This document shows, one piece after another, positions 1 to 8,568 of a stretch of DNA of 64,000 nt. Under the pieces are notes generated by a model. The model saw only the letters and a list, made by a program, of their open reading frames with translations, ran no database searches and had not been told where the DNA came from. Where the stretch lies: the NCBI GenBank assembly GCA_949948895.1, contig CATLHE010000001.1:310001-374000 (forward strand). The letters are read 5' to 3'. The DNA comes from an uncultured Christensenella sp. (GTDB taxonomy: Bacteria > Bacillota > Clostridia > Christensenellales > Pumilibacteraceae). The stretch's first letter is position 1; the number at the start of each line of letters is the position of its first letter. The position numbers and the translations under genes are program-made.

Positions 1-645
1 TTCGGCATACAGTCTTATCCCCGAAAGTGCCAATGCCGTAAGCGCTATCCTGTTGGTGCTTTTATTACAATAAATATCGTGGTTTATCTTGCCGACTTCA
101 ATACCGTACGTGCACAAACGCGCCGCTATTTTAAAAACTTTTTCGTCGGTATTGGAATGCATAAAATGCCCCGTATCCGTCGAAAGACCGGTGTACAGCA
201 TTTCCGCGATGGTCTTGTCCATATACCCGCTGTCTTCGAATAATTCAAAAACGATTGCGCAAGTGCTCGAAGCCGACGGATCGACAACGTTGATATTGCC
301 GTACCCGATATTGGGATGATGATCGATATTAACGACGGTGCGCGCCGTATTCAGATACCTGCGGTACTCGCCCAAACGCTTTTCTTCGGCGCAGTCTACA
401 GCTATCAGCAGATCGTAGTCGGGTCTTCGCGGAGCGCAGTACAATTCGTAATCGGGTAAAAAATCGAACGCGGGCGGCTTTTCGCCGTCGCTCACCGCAT
501 CGGCATGCTTACCCAACTTTTCGCACAGCCTGCGCATAGCGAGAGCCGAGCCGATACAGTCTCCGTCGGGGCGCATATGCCCGCACACCAATACGGCGGA
601 GCTGTTCTTTATTGCATTGATGATGTCAGTCGCCGCTTTCGTCAT
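1..645 (-). CDS. nrnA: DHH-family phosphoesterase NrnA, 3' end outside window (partial)
   Basis: The first 215 residues are visible; the gene runs off the left edge. NrnA proteins of the DHH/DHHA1 family degrade very short RNA (nanoRNA) and dephosphorylate pAp in the cytoplasm. The metal-binding motifs are readable: HMRPDGD at residues 23-29, an aspartate in VDC near 84, and the signature DHH at 108-110 inside NIDHHPNIGYG. The C-terminal DHHA1 substrate domain lies mostly beyond the window. The ATG at 645 lies inside the end of rbfA (20-base overlap), so the two are translationally linked. rbfA-nrnA adjacency is common in Clostridia. Confidence 0.93.
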   Translation of the reverse strand, partial: MTKAATDIINAIKNSSAVLVCGHMRPDGDCIGSALAMRRLCEKLGKHADAVSDGEKPPAFDFLPDYELYCAPRRPDYDLLIAVDCAEEKRLGEYRRYLNTARTVVNIDHHPNIGYGNINVVDPSASSTCAIVFELFEDSGYMDKTIAEMLYTGLSTDTGHFMHSNTDEKVFKIAARLCTYGIEVGKINHDIYCNKSTNRIALTALALSGIRLYAE

Positions 646-991
646 TGTGTAAGCCCTTTATTATTTCTTCTATACGTTGGTAATACTCGCCCGATTTATC
701 GAGCACAAAGTGAAGCTGAGGGATCGAGCGCATCTCGCTCAGTTCTTCGCACAGCGTGCGGCGTATGAAGCCCGCGCTTTTTTCGAGAACCGCAAGGACC
801 TCGTTGCTGTCGTTTTCGATACGCACAAAAACCGTGGCGTGGCGCATATCGCGCGCAACCTCTACGTCCACAACGCTCACGCCCTGTATGCGGGGGTCGG
901 AAAGTTCTGTTTCTATTATGACCGAAACGGCACGTTTTATCACGCTGCCGACACGTTCTGTTCTGTGGCTCGTTCCGTTATGTCCTTTCAC
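626..991 (-). CDS. rbfA: Ribosome-binding factor A
   Basis: A 121-residue RbfA, the cold-shock factor that binds the 30S subunit during late 16S rRNA maturation. The single KH-like fold is complete: the RTERVGSVIKRAV start helix, the SDPRIQGVSVVDVEVARDMRHA core, and the SIPQLHFVLDKSGEYYQRIEEI end helix. Translation starts at a GTG whose first base is the last base of the infB TAG stop, a one-base overlap that implies coupling. It sits between infB and nrnA in the rimP operon. Confidence 0.95.
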   Translation of the reverse strand: MKGHNGTSHRTERVGSVIKRAVSVIIETELSDPRIQGVSVVDVEVARDMRHATVFVRIENDSNEVLAVLEKSAGFIRRTLCEELSEMRSIPQLHFVLDKSGEYYQRIEEIIKGLHNDESGD

Positions 992-3582
992 TACTTACTC
1001 TCCCGAGCGTCCTTTTTGGTTTCACGCTCCATAACGTAGCACTCGATCTCGTCGTTTTCCATAAAGTCGGTAAATCCGTCGAGCGCGATACCGCATTCCA
1101 AACCGATGGTGACTTCTTTGGCGTCGTCTTTATAACGCTTCAATCCCGAAATATTGCCGTCGAATATGACTTTGTCGCCGCGATAAAGCCGAGCCTTGCC
1201 GTTACGCACGATCTTACCCGTCTGAACGTAGCTACCGCCGACCATACCGATACCCGATACCTTAAACGCCATACGCACTTGAGCTCTGCCCGTAACGCGT
1301 TCGACGTACTTAGGCGCAAGAAGTCCGTCCATATCGTCCTGAACGTCGTCGAGCACTTCGTAAATTATGCTGTACAAGCCGATCTTTACGCCCATGCGCT
1401 CCGCCGCGGCGCGACCTTCGCTGTCGGGCTTAACGTTAAAGCCTATTATGTTGGCTTTGGAAACGTCCGCAAGCATAACATCGGACTGCGTTATAGCGCC
1501 TACGCCCGCGCGAACGATACTTACTTTCACCTCGTCGTTGGAAAGCTTCAACAAAGATTCCTTGAGCGCTTCGGCAGAACCCTGAACGTCCGCCTTAACG
1601 ATGAGCTTGTACTCTTTGACGTTGCCGCTCGCCACCTTTTGGAATGCTTCTTCGATATCGGTGGTGGGCGTATCGCCGAGCATTTGATTTTTTGCGCGCG
1701 CAGTACGTTCTTCTATAACTTGACGCGCCATCTTTTCGTTTTCTACGGCAACTATCGCATCGCCTGCGGAAGGCACTTGTCCGAGACCGTACACCGCCAC
1801 GGGCGTAGACGGACCCGCCGACTTTATCGACTTGCCTTTGTCGTCGGTCAGCGCGCGCACTCTGCCGAACGCCGTACCCGAAACGATATAATCTCCTACG
1901 TGCAAAGTACCGTTTTGCACGATCGCGTTTGCGACGGGACCTTTGCCCTTGTCGATACGCGCTTCGATAACGTAGCCCCTTGCGCTACGTTTGGGATTGG
2001 CGCGGTAGCCTTTTATCTCGGATATAAGCAATATATTTTCGAGAAGCTTATCAATGCCCTTATTCTGCTTGGCGGAAATAGGCACCATGGGCACGTCGCC
2101 GCCCCATTCCTCGCACAGCACTTCGTAATTTGCAAGCTGCTGTCTTATCTTTTCGGCGTCTGCGCCGGGTTTATCTATCTTGTTGATAGCTACGACAATA
2201 GGAACTTCCGCGGCTTTTGCATGCTCGATAGCCTCGACTGTCTGCGGCATGACGCCGTCGTCTGCGGCGACGATAAGCACTGCAATATCCGTAACGGTAG
2301 CGCCGCGACGACGCATTTCCGTAAACGCTTCGTGTCCGGGTGTGTCGAGGAACGTTATCTTTTCTCCGTTTACGTCCACCGAATACGCGCCGATATGCTG
2401 AGTTATTCCTCCCGCTTCGCCCGCCGTAATATTGGTCTTGCGTATCGCGTCGAGGAGCGAGGTCTTACCGTGATCGACGTGTCCCATAACGGTGACTATG
2501 GGCGAACGCTTGACAAGATCCTCTTCCGCATCGGGCTCGGCATGAAGTTCTTTGAGCTCTTCTTCTTTGGTCTTTTCGAGTTTGAGTTCGATATTAACGC
2601 CGAGCGCGTCCGCAACAAGCTGCATTGTCGGAAAATCGACGACGGTATTTATCGTCGTCATAATACCGAGCTCCATAAGCTGCTTGATTATCTCTTGCGC
2701 GGTCTTGCCTATTTTTTCGGAAAGAATTTTAACGGTAAGGTTTTCGGTCGTGATCACCGCGTTTTCTATCTTGATGGGTGCAAACGGCACTACCTTATTG
2801 ACTTTCTTGTTTTTGAGCTTGCGCGTGCCCATACGTTCTTCGTCCATATTCTCTTGAATATAGCCTTTTCTTATAAGCATGCGCTTGCTCATCTGACGCT
2901 TGTCTTCGGGCTTGACAAAAGTCTTTTTACCCGCGGGCTCGCCGCGTTTTCTCGACGCCGCAGGCGGCTCGAACTTGGGTATAGAAACTCGCGAACCGCC
3001 CATGGACGGCTTTTGCGTCGCAGGACGGGGCGGCATACCGGGACGCGGCGGGCGCGTCGTTCCAGCACCTCTTTGCGCCGCGGGTCTGTCGCTTACGGGC
3101 CTTGGAGTGTGCTTTATTACGCCGCGAATATAGCTGGGTATAGCGGTACGCGTTGCACCGCCGGTCGTAGATCCCGTATCCGACGAGACCGTAGCTTCCG
3201 TCGCCGGCTTCTTGCTTTCCTCGACGGGCGCGGGTTGTTCGGGCTTTGCCTCGGGTTTTGCCGTTTCGGTTTCGCTATCGGCTTGTTTTACAGGCTCGAC
3301 CGAAGGCTCTTCTTTCGGTTGCTCCGCAACGTTTTGCGCTTCCTGAGCCTGACGCGCCCGCTCTGCCGCGAGTTTTTCTTCCTCGTCGGCGCGCGCGCGC
3401 TCGGCACGCAAGTCGGATAACTTTGCGCGCTCGGCGTTGAACAATTTTTCAACGCGCTTACGCATTTCGGCAACGCGTTTACCAAAATTCGCAAGTTCGC
3501 CGCTTTCTACCAAACCGTGCAGTTTTTTGATGCCGCTCGGAACGGTTTCTTCGCTTTTTGTTACTTGTTCGTTATTAGCCAA
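991..3582 (-). CDS. infB: Translation initiation factor IF-2
   Basis: An 863-residue IF-2, the GTPase that positions initiator tRNA on the ribosome. The first ~250 residues are a charged, Ala/Glu/Lys- then Pro/Arg-rich linker. An IF2_N domain follows at about 270-330, then the G domain with P-loop GHVDHGKT at 367-374, DTPGHEAF (G3) and NKID (G4), and finally the beta-barrel and C-terminal fMet-tRNA-binding domains. The start is TTG, with GGAGG about six bases upstream, overlapping the end of ylxQ by 8 bases. A TTG start for infB is less common but well supported here. Confidence 0.96.
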   Translation of the reverse strand: MANNEQVTKSEETVPSGIKKLHGLVESGELANFGKRVAEMRKRVEKLFNAERAKLSDLRAERARADEEEKLAAERARQAQEAQNVAEQPKEEPSVEPVKQADSETETAKPEAKPEQPAPVEESKKPATEATVSSDTGSTTGGATRTAIPSYIRGVIKHTPRPVSDRPAAQRGAGTTRPPRPGMPPRPATQKPSMGGSRVSIPKFEPPAASRKRGEPAGKKTFVKPEDKRQMSKRMLIRKGYIQENMDEERMGTRKLKNKKVNKVVPFAPIKIENAVITTENLTVKILSEKIGKTAQEIIKQLMELGIMTTINTVVDFPTMQLVADALGVNIELKLEKTKEEELKELHAEPDAEEDLVKRSPIVTVMGHVDHGKTSLLDAIRKTNITAGEAGGITQHIGAYSVDVNGEKITFLDTPGHEAFTEMRRRGATVTDIAVLIVAADDGVMPQTVEAIEHAKAAEVPIVVAINKIDKPGADAEKIRQQLANYEVLCEEWGGDVPMVPISAKQNKGIDKLLENILLISEIKGYRANPKRSARGYVIEARIDKGKGPVANAIVQNGTLHVGDYIVSGTAFGRVRALTDDKGKSIKSAGPSTPVAVYGLGQVPSAGDAIVAVENEKMARQVIEERTARAKNQMLGDTPTTDIEEAFQKVASGNVKEYKLIVKADVQGSAEALKESLLKLSNDEVKVSIVRAGVGAITQSDVMLADVSKANIIGFNVKPDSEGRAAAERMGVKIGLYSIIYEVLDDVQDDMDGLLAPKYVERVTGRAQVRMAFKVSGIGMVGGSYVQTGKIVRNGKARLYRGDKVIFDGNISGLKRYKDDAKEVTIGLECGIALDGFTDFMENDEIECYVMERETKKDARESK

Positions 3583-3907
3583 TTCGATCCTCCACCGAAA
3601 TTATGCGGTACCGCGACTGTTCGCCGCGAACATAATCGAGCATTCCGCTCGCCATATTTTTATCGGTAATGCCGAGAGCCTTGCAATTACCGCCTATAAG
3701 CTCTTCGAGCATATCTGCCGCTACCAGCGGCGCGCCTGTTTTTAAAGACGCTCGTTTTAGTCCGTCTACGACGTTACTTGACACGCTGTCGCTTATGACG
3801 AACAGTTTGATCCGCTTTGCGGACTTTAAATCATCGTATCCGTATACGATCTTGCCCGCGCGCTTGGCAAACCCAATAAGCGCCGCGAATTTATCGTTTT
3901 CACTCAC
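3575..3907 (-). CDS. ylxQ: YlxQ, L7Ae/L30e-family RNA-binding protein
   Basis: A 110-residue single-domain L7Ae/L30e/S12e/Gadd45 family protein. These bind kink-turn RNA; the exact cellular RNA for YlxQ is not settled. The family pattern is visible: FAKRAGKIVYG near the start, the SAKRIKLFVISDSVSSN strand, and the central GAPLVAADMLEELIGGNCKALGITD segment. Translation begins at a GTG that overlaps the 3' end of rnpM by 8 bases. The position between rnpM and infB is the classical nusA-operon location. Confidence 0.88.
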   Translation of the reverse strand: MSENDKFAALIGFAKRAGKIVYGYDDLKSAKRIKLFVISDSVSSNVVDGLKRASLKTGAPLVAADMLEELIGGNCKALGITDKNMASGMLDYVRGEQSRYRIISVEDRIG

Positions 3908-4172
3908 CTATGTCGATCCCTTTAAGCTGTTCCGCGATTCTATTGTATTCCGCTTCCGAGACTTGCGTTTTGAACGTGCGGTTGAGCGCGCGCTTTTTTA
4001 TAAGCCCGTCGAAGCACTGCTCGCTTTTGCAAACGTACGCGCCGCGCCCCGATTTTTTTCCGCTCGGATCGATCGTAAAACCTTCGCCGTCCGTTTTTAC
4101 TATGCGCAACAGCTCCGATTTGTCGGCTTGCCTACGGCAAACTATACAAGACCTTACGGGAACATGCTTCAT
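3900..4172 (-). CDS. rnpM: YlxR/RnpM family RNase P modulator
   Basis: A 90-residue DUF448 (YlxR) protein. Recent work on the family reports binding to RNase P RNA and modulation of its activity, hence the name RnpM. The family hallmark VPVRSCIVCRR follows the start, and the GRGAYVC motif is present near residue 47. The ATG at 4172 overlaps the nusA TGA stop (TGATG). An in-frame TTG at 4175 is an alternative start with slightly better spacing from an upstream GGAG. The RNase P RNA gene is elsewhere in this window, so its likely partner is nearby. Confidence 0.9.
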   Translation of the reverse strand: MKHVPVRSCIVCRRQADKSELLRIVKTDGEGFTIDPSGKKSGRGAYVCKSEQCFDGLIKKRALNRTFKTQVSEAEYNRIAEQLKGIDIGE

Positions 4173-5320
4173 CAATCGAGCTCTCCGATATCCTCGTCGA
4201 ACACGTTGAAGTTGTCGCTACCCATTTGCTCGGCGCGCTCGCTAGCGGCTTTGACTTCTTTTTCCATTGCCGAGTACGGTTTAATATCGATCTTCCAACC
4301 CGTGAGCTTTGCCGCCAATCTCGCGTTTACGCCCTCTCTGCCTATGGCAAGGCTGAGCTGATCGTCCATAACGACTACCTTTGCCGCATGCTCATCCTCT
4401 TTCGCCTCGACCATAACTACCTTGGCGGGAAGGAGCGCGCGCGCAATAAACTCAAGCGGATCCTCGTGCCACGGGATAATATCTATCTTCTCTCCGCCCA
4501 CTTCGGATATGATGCTATTTACGCGCGAGCCGCGGTTACCTACGCATGCGCCAACAGCGTCCACGCCCGAATCGGTAGCGTACACAGCCATTTTTGTGCG
4601 CAGACCCGCTTCGCGGACAATGCCCTTTATTACGACCACGCCGCTGCTTATCTCGGGAACTTCAAGCTCAAACAAACGCTTGATAAATCCCGGCGCAGTG
4701 CGCGTTACCAAGACCTGCGGTCCGTGCGTGCCCGTCTTTATGCCGCGGACAAAGACTTTGATCTTATCGCCGACCTTGAATTTATCGCCGGGCAACTGAT
4801 CTTTGGGATAAAGCACTGCTTCCAATTTTTGTATTTCCACGCACACGTTTTTGCCGTCTACGCGATGGACCACGCAAGTAACAAGCTCTTCTTCTTTTTC
4901 GGAAAGCTCGCTGTACGCCATTTCACTTTCCAAACTCCTGAGCTTTTGCGTAACGATCTGCTTAGCCATTTGCGCTACGATGCGTCCGAAATCGCTCGCA
5001 TCGACGGGACCGTAAATATCGTCGCCCACTTTATATTTTTTATCGATGAGCCGCGCGTCTTCCAGACTGATCTCCGTCTCGCGATCCTCCACCTGCTCCA
5101 CGACCTTTTGGCAAGTATAGATCTTAAAAGTCTTGGTCTCGGGCATGAGGATTATTTTTATCTGTTTTGCAACACCGTACTGTTTTTTGTACGCGCTGGT
5201 CAAAGCATCCTCCAAAGCGTCGAGGAATACTTCCTTTCTGATGCCCTTTTCCGATTCGAGATCGCTGAGCGCGTCATAGAAGTCGGCTTGAAGAGTGAGC
5301 GTAGCGTTTTTCTTTGCCAT
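4172..5320 (-). CDS. nusA: Transcription termination/antitermination factor NusA
   Basis: A 382-residue NusA that binds RNA polymerase and nascent RNA to control pausing, termination and antitermination. It has the N-terminal polymerase-binding domain (about 1-130), an S1 domain (about 135-200) and two KH domains, with the GACVGNRGSRVNSI and SLAIGREGVNARLAAKLTGW loops readable. It lacks the C-terminal acidic repeats of the gammaproteobacterial protein, as is usual in Bacillota. The ATG has a GGGAGAAA Shine-Dalgarno. It lies 47 bases after rimP. Confidence 0.96.
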   Translation of the reverse strand: MAKKNATLTLQADFYDALSDLESEKGIRKEVFLDALEDALTSAYKKQYGVAKQIKIILMPETKTFKIYTCQKVVEQVEDRETEISLEDARLIDKKYKVGDDIYGPVDASDFGRIVAQMAKQIVTQKLRSLESEMAYSELSEKEEELVTCVVHRVDGKNVCVEIQKLEAVLYPKDQLPGDKFKVGDKIKVFVRGIKTGTHGPQVLVTRTAPGFIKRLFELEVPEISSGVVVIKGIVREAGLRTKMAVYATDSGVDAVGACVGNRGSRVNSIISEVGGEKIDIIPWHEDPLEFIARALLPAKVVMVEAKEDEHAAKVVVMDDQLSLAIGREGVNARLAAKLTGWKIDIKPYSAMEKEVKAASERAEQMGSDNFNVFDEDIGELD

Positions 5321-5367
5321 TTCGTTTCTCCCGAAAATTGATTTTTATTTATATCGCTTTTACCGCG

Positions 5368-5850
5368 TCAAAACTCGACGTACGGACGAACCAAAGCGAT
5401 CTTTGAATTTTCTATTACCGTTTGAACGCCGTTCTCGTCTATCGTGACGTTTTTTTCGTTGCGGCAGACAAGCGTTCCTACTATCAGTTTTTCTTTCCTG
5501 TCGCCGAGCGGCGCGTACAGCTTGACCTCGACAGCCTCGCCGTAGTTGCGCTCGAAATCGCGCTGTGTCTTGAATGGTCTGTCAAGCCCCGGCGAAGACA
5601 CGTCCAAGCAGTACGGCGCTTCGCCCGTAGGATCAAGCGCGTCGAGCGGACCGTCGAGCGCGTTTGAAACAGCCTCGCAGTCGTCGAGACTTACGCCTCC
5701 GTCCTTGGCGATATAAATAATAAGGTGTTTTTCGCCGTAAAGCGTTTTGTACTCGATATCCACGAGTTCGTAACCCATGCCGTCAAGCACGCCTTCTGCT
5801 ACGGGTCTGACTTTTTCGATAACGTTGTTTATGATAAAACTCCCTAACAT
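5368..5850 (-). CDS. rimP: Ribosome maturation factor RimP
   Basis: RimP helps assemble the 30S subunit. The two domains are visible: the N-terminal EKVRPVAEGVLDGMGYELVDIEY region and GLDRPFKTQRDFERNYGE leading into the C-terminal SH3-like barrel. The start is uncertain. The annotated ATG at 5850 sits 4 bases after a 12-bp hairpin and has no free ribosome-binding site. Six codons in, an AGGGAG sequence precedes an AUA codon (5832-5830) by seven bases, and translation from there would give the usual short RimP N-terminus. A TTG at 5868 lies inside the hairpin. rimP is first in its operon. Confidence 0.92.
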   Translation of the reverse strand: MLGSFIINNVIEKVRPVAEGVLDGMGYELVDIEYKTLYGEKHLIIYIAKDGGVSLDDCEAVSNALDGPLDALDPTGEAPYCLDVSSPGLDRPFKTQRDFERNYGEAVEVKLYAPLGDRKEKLIVGTLVCRNEKNVTIDENGVQTVIENSKIALVRPYVEF

Positions 5851-5854
5851 TAAT

Positions 5855-5880
5855 TGAGAGCGGGTCAAGACCCACTCTCA
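5855..5880 (-). promoter_or_regulatory. Leader hairpin of the rimP-nusA operon
   Basis: A 12-base-pair stem (5855-5866 with 5869-5880, one G-U pair, 2-nt loop) in the 5' leader, about 18 bases after the predicted transcription start. A hairpin at this place before rimP (ylxS) is a recurring feature in Bacillota as I recall. It is not followed by a U-run, so it is more likely a stability or translation element than a terminator. Confidence 0.7.
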
Positions 5881-5904
5881 CGTTACACCTAATGTTCTGA
5901 TACC

Positions 5905-5933
5905 AATATATCACTTTATATCGAAAAAGGCAA
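5905..5933 (-). promoter_or_regulatory. Promoter of the rimP operon
   Basis: Minus-strand -35 TTGCCT (5928-5933), 17-bp spacer ending in TGA, and -10 TATATT (5905-5910). The TG two bases before the -10 makes it an extended -10 promoter. It lies between the end of the polC-like gene and rimP. Confidence 0.7.
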
Positions 5934-5984
5934 GCGTTTTCTCGATATTTTTTTGACCGCCCGCAAAACGAATATCGCTGACTA

Positions 5985-7478
5985 TCAAGCTTGATTTTTA
6001 TACAGCCGCTTTTGCATCGCTATAAACGCTTTTGCCGTTGCCGTCGCGTCCGATAATGCTCTATGCGCATTGTCGTTTACGAGCCCGAGCTCGGAAAGCA
6101 CGTGATCGAGCGTCAATACGTCTATTCCCGGGATGGCGCGAGGCGCTATGCCCAATGTATCGAATGTCTTTCTATCGCCGAAAGCATACCCCGCGCGATT
6201 GCCGTACTTTAACAAAAACGGAAAGTCGAACGCGATATTATGCCCTATGAGCGCCGCGCCGCGCGTAAACTTGTAAAAATCGGGGATCACGTCTTCGAAG
6301 AGCGGCTGACCTTTTACCATGTCGTCGGTTATGCCCGTCTTTTTGGATACTTCTTCGGGTATGGGGCGTTTCGGGTCTATGAGCGTGGAAAACGTTTCGG
6401 TTATCACGCCGTCCACTATTTTGACCGCGCCGAGTTCGGTCGGTTTATCGTACAATATCGACAGTCCCGTGGTCTCGAAGTCGAATGCTACGAAAGTGCC
6501 CACCAAAGCCGGCGGGAGCACGTCCGCCTCGCCGAACAAACTCGCTTGGATATACTCTTCGTATGCGAGCGGACGTACCGTCTCGTAATCCTCGGGCTCA
6601 GGTTTTAGCTGTAACGCAGTTAAACCTTTCGCATTGCAAAGAGCAAGAGAACGCACCGTCATAGCGCATTCGTTTGTCCTGCCGCGCTCCAATTCCGTAT
6701 TTCCGAACACGCACACAGGCTTATTGAGTATATCGGCATCAACGACCGAAAAACCGTCGTGCGGAAACATCCTGCACTGTAAAGTCGTATCACCGTCGTA
6801 AAGTATGAATTTTTCATACGGTCTCGAACGCTTAGCGCCCGCGCCCTTACTCAAAAAGTCGGTTGCCATGGTGAGTATACCGCATACCGATATACCCTCG
6901 TTATTGCCCGAAACGTCCGCCGCCGACATAGCGGTTGTCGCGTCAATACTGCCGTACAGCGGCACGATATCCGACACTGCGTATATTTTGGTCTCGTGCG
7001 CCGCCGACGCATCGGCTTCCTCATGCGCAAGCGCAACGCTCTCCACTTCCACCTTGACAGGTGTGACGTACATATTTTTCAAAAACTCTTCGAGACGCGG
7101 AAAGAAATCGTTTTTGGCAAGCTCGAGCATATTTTCATACATGATAAACTTAACCGTCGGCGGCTCGTCATGCGCGCGGATATCGTCGGCAACAGACGCC
7201 ACAAACGGTATCTTGCGCGTGAACGCCGCGACCGCGTCGCGAAGCTTTCTCGGCGACAGATCCTCTGCGGTTATATTGATCGTAAGCGGCGTATTGAACG
7301 GGCACAATTCGGTTATAAGTCTTTTAAGCTCTTCGTCCGCTCTCAGCACCTGCTCCGCGCCATGTAAACACGTAACGCATACTTCGGCACGATCGTTTTT
7401 AAATGCGACCTCGGAAAACCTTACGTCGGCATACTTGCCCGCCGCGCGAGCGTTTATCTCTTGATATATCTTGTTCAT
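5985..7478 (-). CDS. PolC-like protein reduced to N-terminal, OB and 3'-5' proofreading exonuclease domains
   Basis: A 497-residue protein at the exact place polC occupies in Bacillota (between the cdsA-dxr-rseP block and rimP). Residues 1-145 look like the PolC N-terminal domain, and about 195-285 like its OB fold. Residues 328-490 are a DEDDh exonuclease: Exo I D333/E335 in AFDFETTGL, Exo II D418 in GHNIAFDF, Exo III H472 and D477 in AHRALSDA. The PHP domain that surrounds the exonuclease in PolC, and the entire polymerase, thumb and finger region (about 900 residues), are absent. The linker carries QASLF (311-315), which fits the beta-clamp-binding consensus. The frame is intact, with all catalytic residues, so it looks functional rather than decayed. 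Role inferred: a separate proofreading subunit. An unrelated DnaQ-fold nuclease is the alternative. Confidence 0.82.
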   Translation of the reverse strand: MNKIYQEINARAAGKYADVRFSEVAFKNDRAEVCVTCLHGAEQVLRADEELKRLITELCPFNTPLTINITAEDLSPRKLRDAVAAFTRKIPFVASVADDIRAHDEPPTVKFIMYENMLELAKNDFFPRLEEFLKNMYVTPVKVEVESVALAHEEADASAAHETKIYAVSDIVPLYGSIDATTAMSAADVSGNNEGISVCGILTMATDFLSKGAGAKRSRPYEKFILYDGDTTLQCRMFPHDGFSVVDADILNKPVCVFGNTELERGRTNECAMTVRSLALCNAKGLTALQLKPEPEDYETVRPLAYEEYIQASLFGEADVLPPALVGTFVAFDFETTGLSILYDKPTELGAVKIVDGVITETFSTLIDPKRPIPEEVSKKTGITDDMVKGQPLFEDVIPDFYKFTRGAALIGHNIAFDFPFLLKYGNRAGYAFGDRKTFDTLGIAPRAIPGIDVLTLDHVLSELGLVNDNAHRALSDATATAKAFIAMQKRLYKNQA

Positions 7479-7489
7479 AAATTACCGCT

Positions 7490-8530
7490 TTATATCTTGC
7501 TCTTTTGTTCGATCATGCGCAAGATCTCGGGAACGACCTCAGAATGATCGACAGTCTTTACTGCTTTACCGCCTGCGAATATCGCGACCTTGCCGCCCGT
7601 GCCGCCTACGACCCCGAAATCGGCGTCTCGCGCCTCGCCCGGGCCGTTTACCACACAGCCCATTACAGCAAGTTTAACGGGGGTCTTAATATCTTTTGTC
7701 GCGGCTTTAAGCTCGTCGACCAACGCTTTAAGATCGTATTTGCAGCGCGAGCAGGTCGGGCACGAAACTATCTGACAGTAATTTTTATCTATACCCGACT
7801 CTTGCAAAATGAGCCGAGCCGCTTCCACTTCGTTTATCGGATCGCCCGACAGCGACACGCGGACGGTATCGCCTATACCGTCGCAAAGCAGCGAGCCTAT
7901 GCCGACAGCCGATCGAACTATGCCGCGAATATCGGCGCCGCTTTCGGTAACGCCCAAGTGCAACGGGTAATCGACTTCTTCGGCAAGCGACCTATAAGCG
8001 TCTATCATCGTCTTGACGTCCGACGACTTCACCGAGATAACTATATCGTAAAACCCGAACTTTTCCAATAACGCAACGTGCTTGAGCGCGCTTTTTTTAA
8101 GCGCTTCCGCGGGCGGAAGTCCTATGTATTCGCGCTCCAACGATCCCGTGTTTACGCCTATCCTTATGGGCACGCCGTGAGCTTTGCATGCGTCGACGAG
8201 AATTTTGACTTTGTTCTCGTCTCCGATATTGCCGGGATTAAAGCGTATCTTGTCAAACCCGATCTCGCAAGCCATGACGGCGAGCTTATAATCGAACTGT
8301 ATATCGGCGACGAGCGGCATGTCGAATTTACAGATTAACGGTTTACATGCTTTTACTTCGTCTTCGCTCGATACGGCAAGCCTTGCGATATCGCACCCTG
8401 CGATCTGAAGCGCTTTGAGCTGCGCCGCGGTAGCGTCGGTATCCAGCGTATCTGTATTTGTCATCGACTGTATAGCGATCCTATTGCCGCCGCCGATCGA
8501 TAAATTTTTTATTTTTACGACTTTACTCAT
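7490..8530 (-). CDS. ispG: 4-hydroxy-3-methylbut-2-enyl diphosphate synthase (IspG/GcpE)
   Basis: A 346-residue IspG, the [4Fe-4S] enzyme making HMBPP in the MEP isoprenoid pathway. The TIM-barrel start (IKIGGGNRIAIQSMTNTDT-like, here KIKNLSIGGGNRIAIQSMT) and the cluster ligands are visible: SCPTCSRC provides two cysteines and GCVVNGPGEA the third with the conserved glutamate. It lies in one operon with dxr, an earlier enzyme of the same pathway, and uppS, which uses the products to make undecaprenyl carrier. The gap to rseP is 38 bases and to the polC-like gene 11. Confidence 0.96.
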   Translation of the reverse strand: MSKVVKIKNLSIGGGNRIAIQSMTNTDTLDTDATAAQLKALQIAGCDIARLAVSSEDEVKACKPLICKFDMPLVADIQFDYKLAVMACEIGFDKIRFNPGNIGDENKVKILVDACKAHGVPIRIGVNTGSLEREYIGLPPAEALKKSALKHVALLEKFGFYDIVISVKSSDVKTMIDAYRSLAEEVDYPLHLGVTESGADIRGIVRSAVGIGSLLCDGIGDTVRVSLSGDPINEVEAARLILQESGIDKNYCQIVSCPTCSRCKYDLKALVDELKAATKDIKTPVKLAVMGCVVNGPGEARDADFGVVGGTGGKVAIFAGGKAVKTVDHSEVVPEILRMIEQKSKI

Positions 8531-8568
8531 TGTTTATCTTCTCCGTAAAGAACAGCCGACCGATATCA

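Noticed and set aside
1279-3420. 713-codon open frame on the plus strand
   Set aside because: It is exactly antisense to infB, reads as Arg/Tyr/His/Phe-rich noise without family similarity, and has no ribosome-binding site. Long antisense frames are a by-product of this genome's codon usage.
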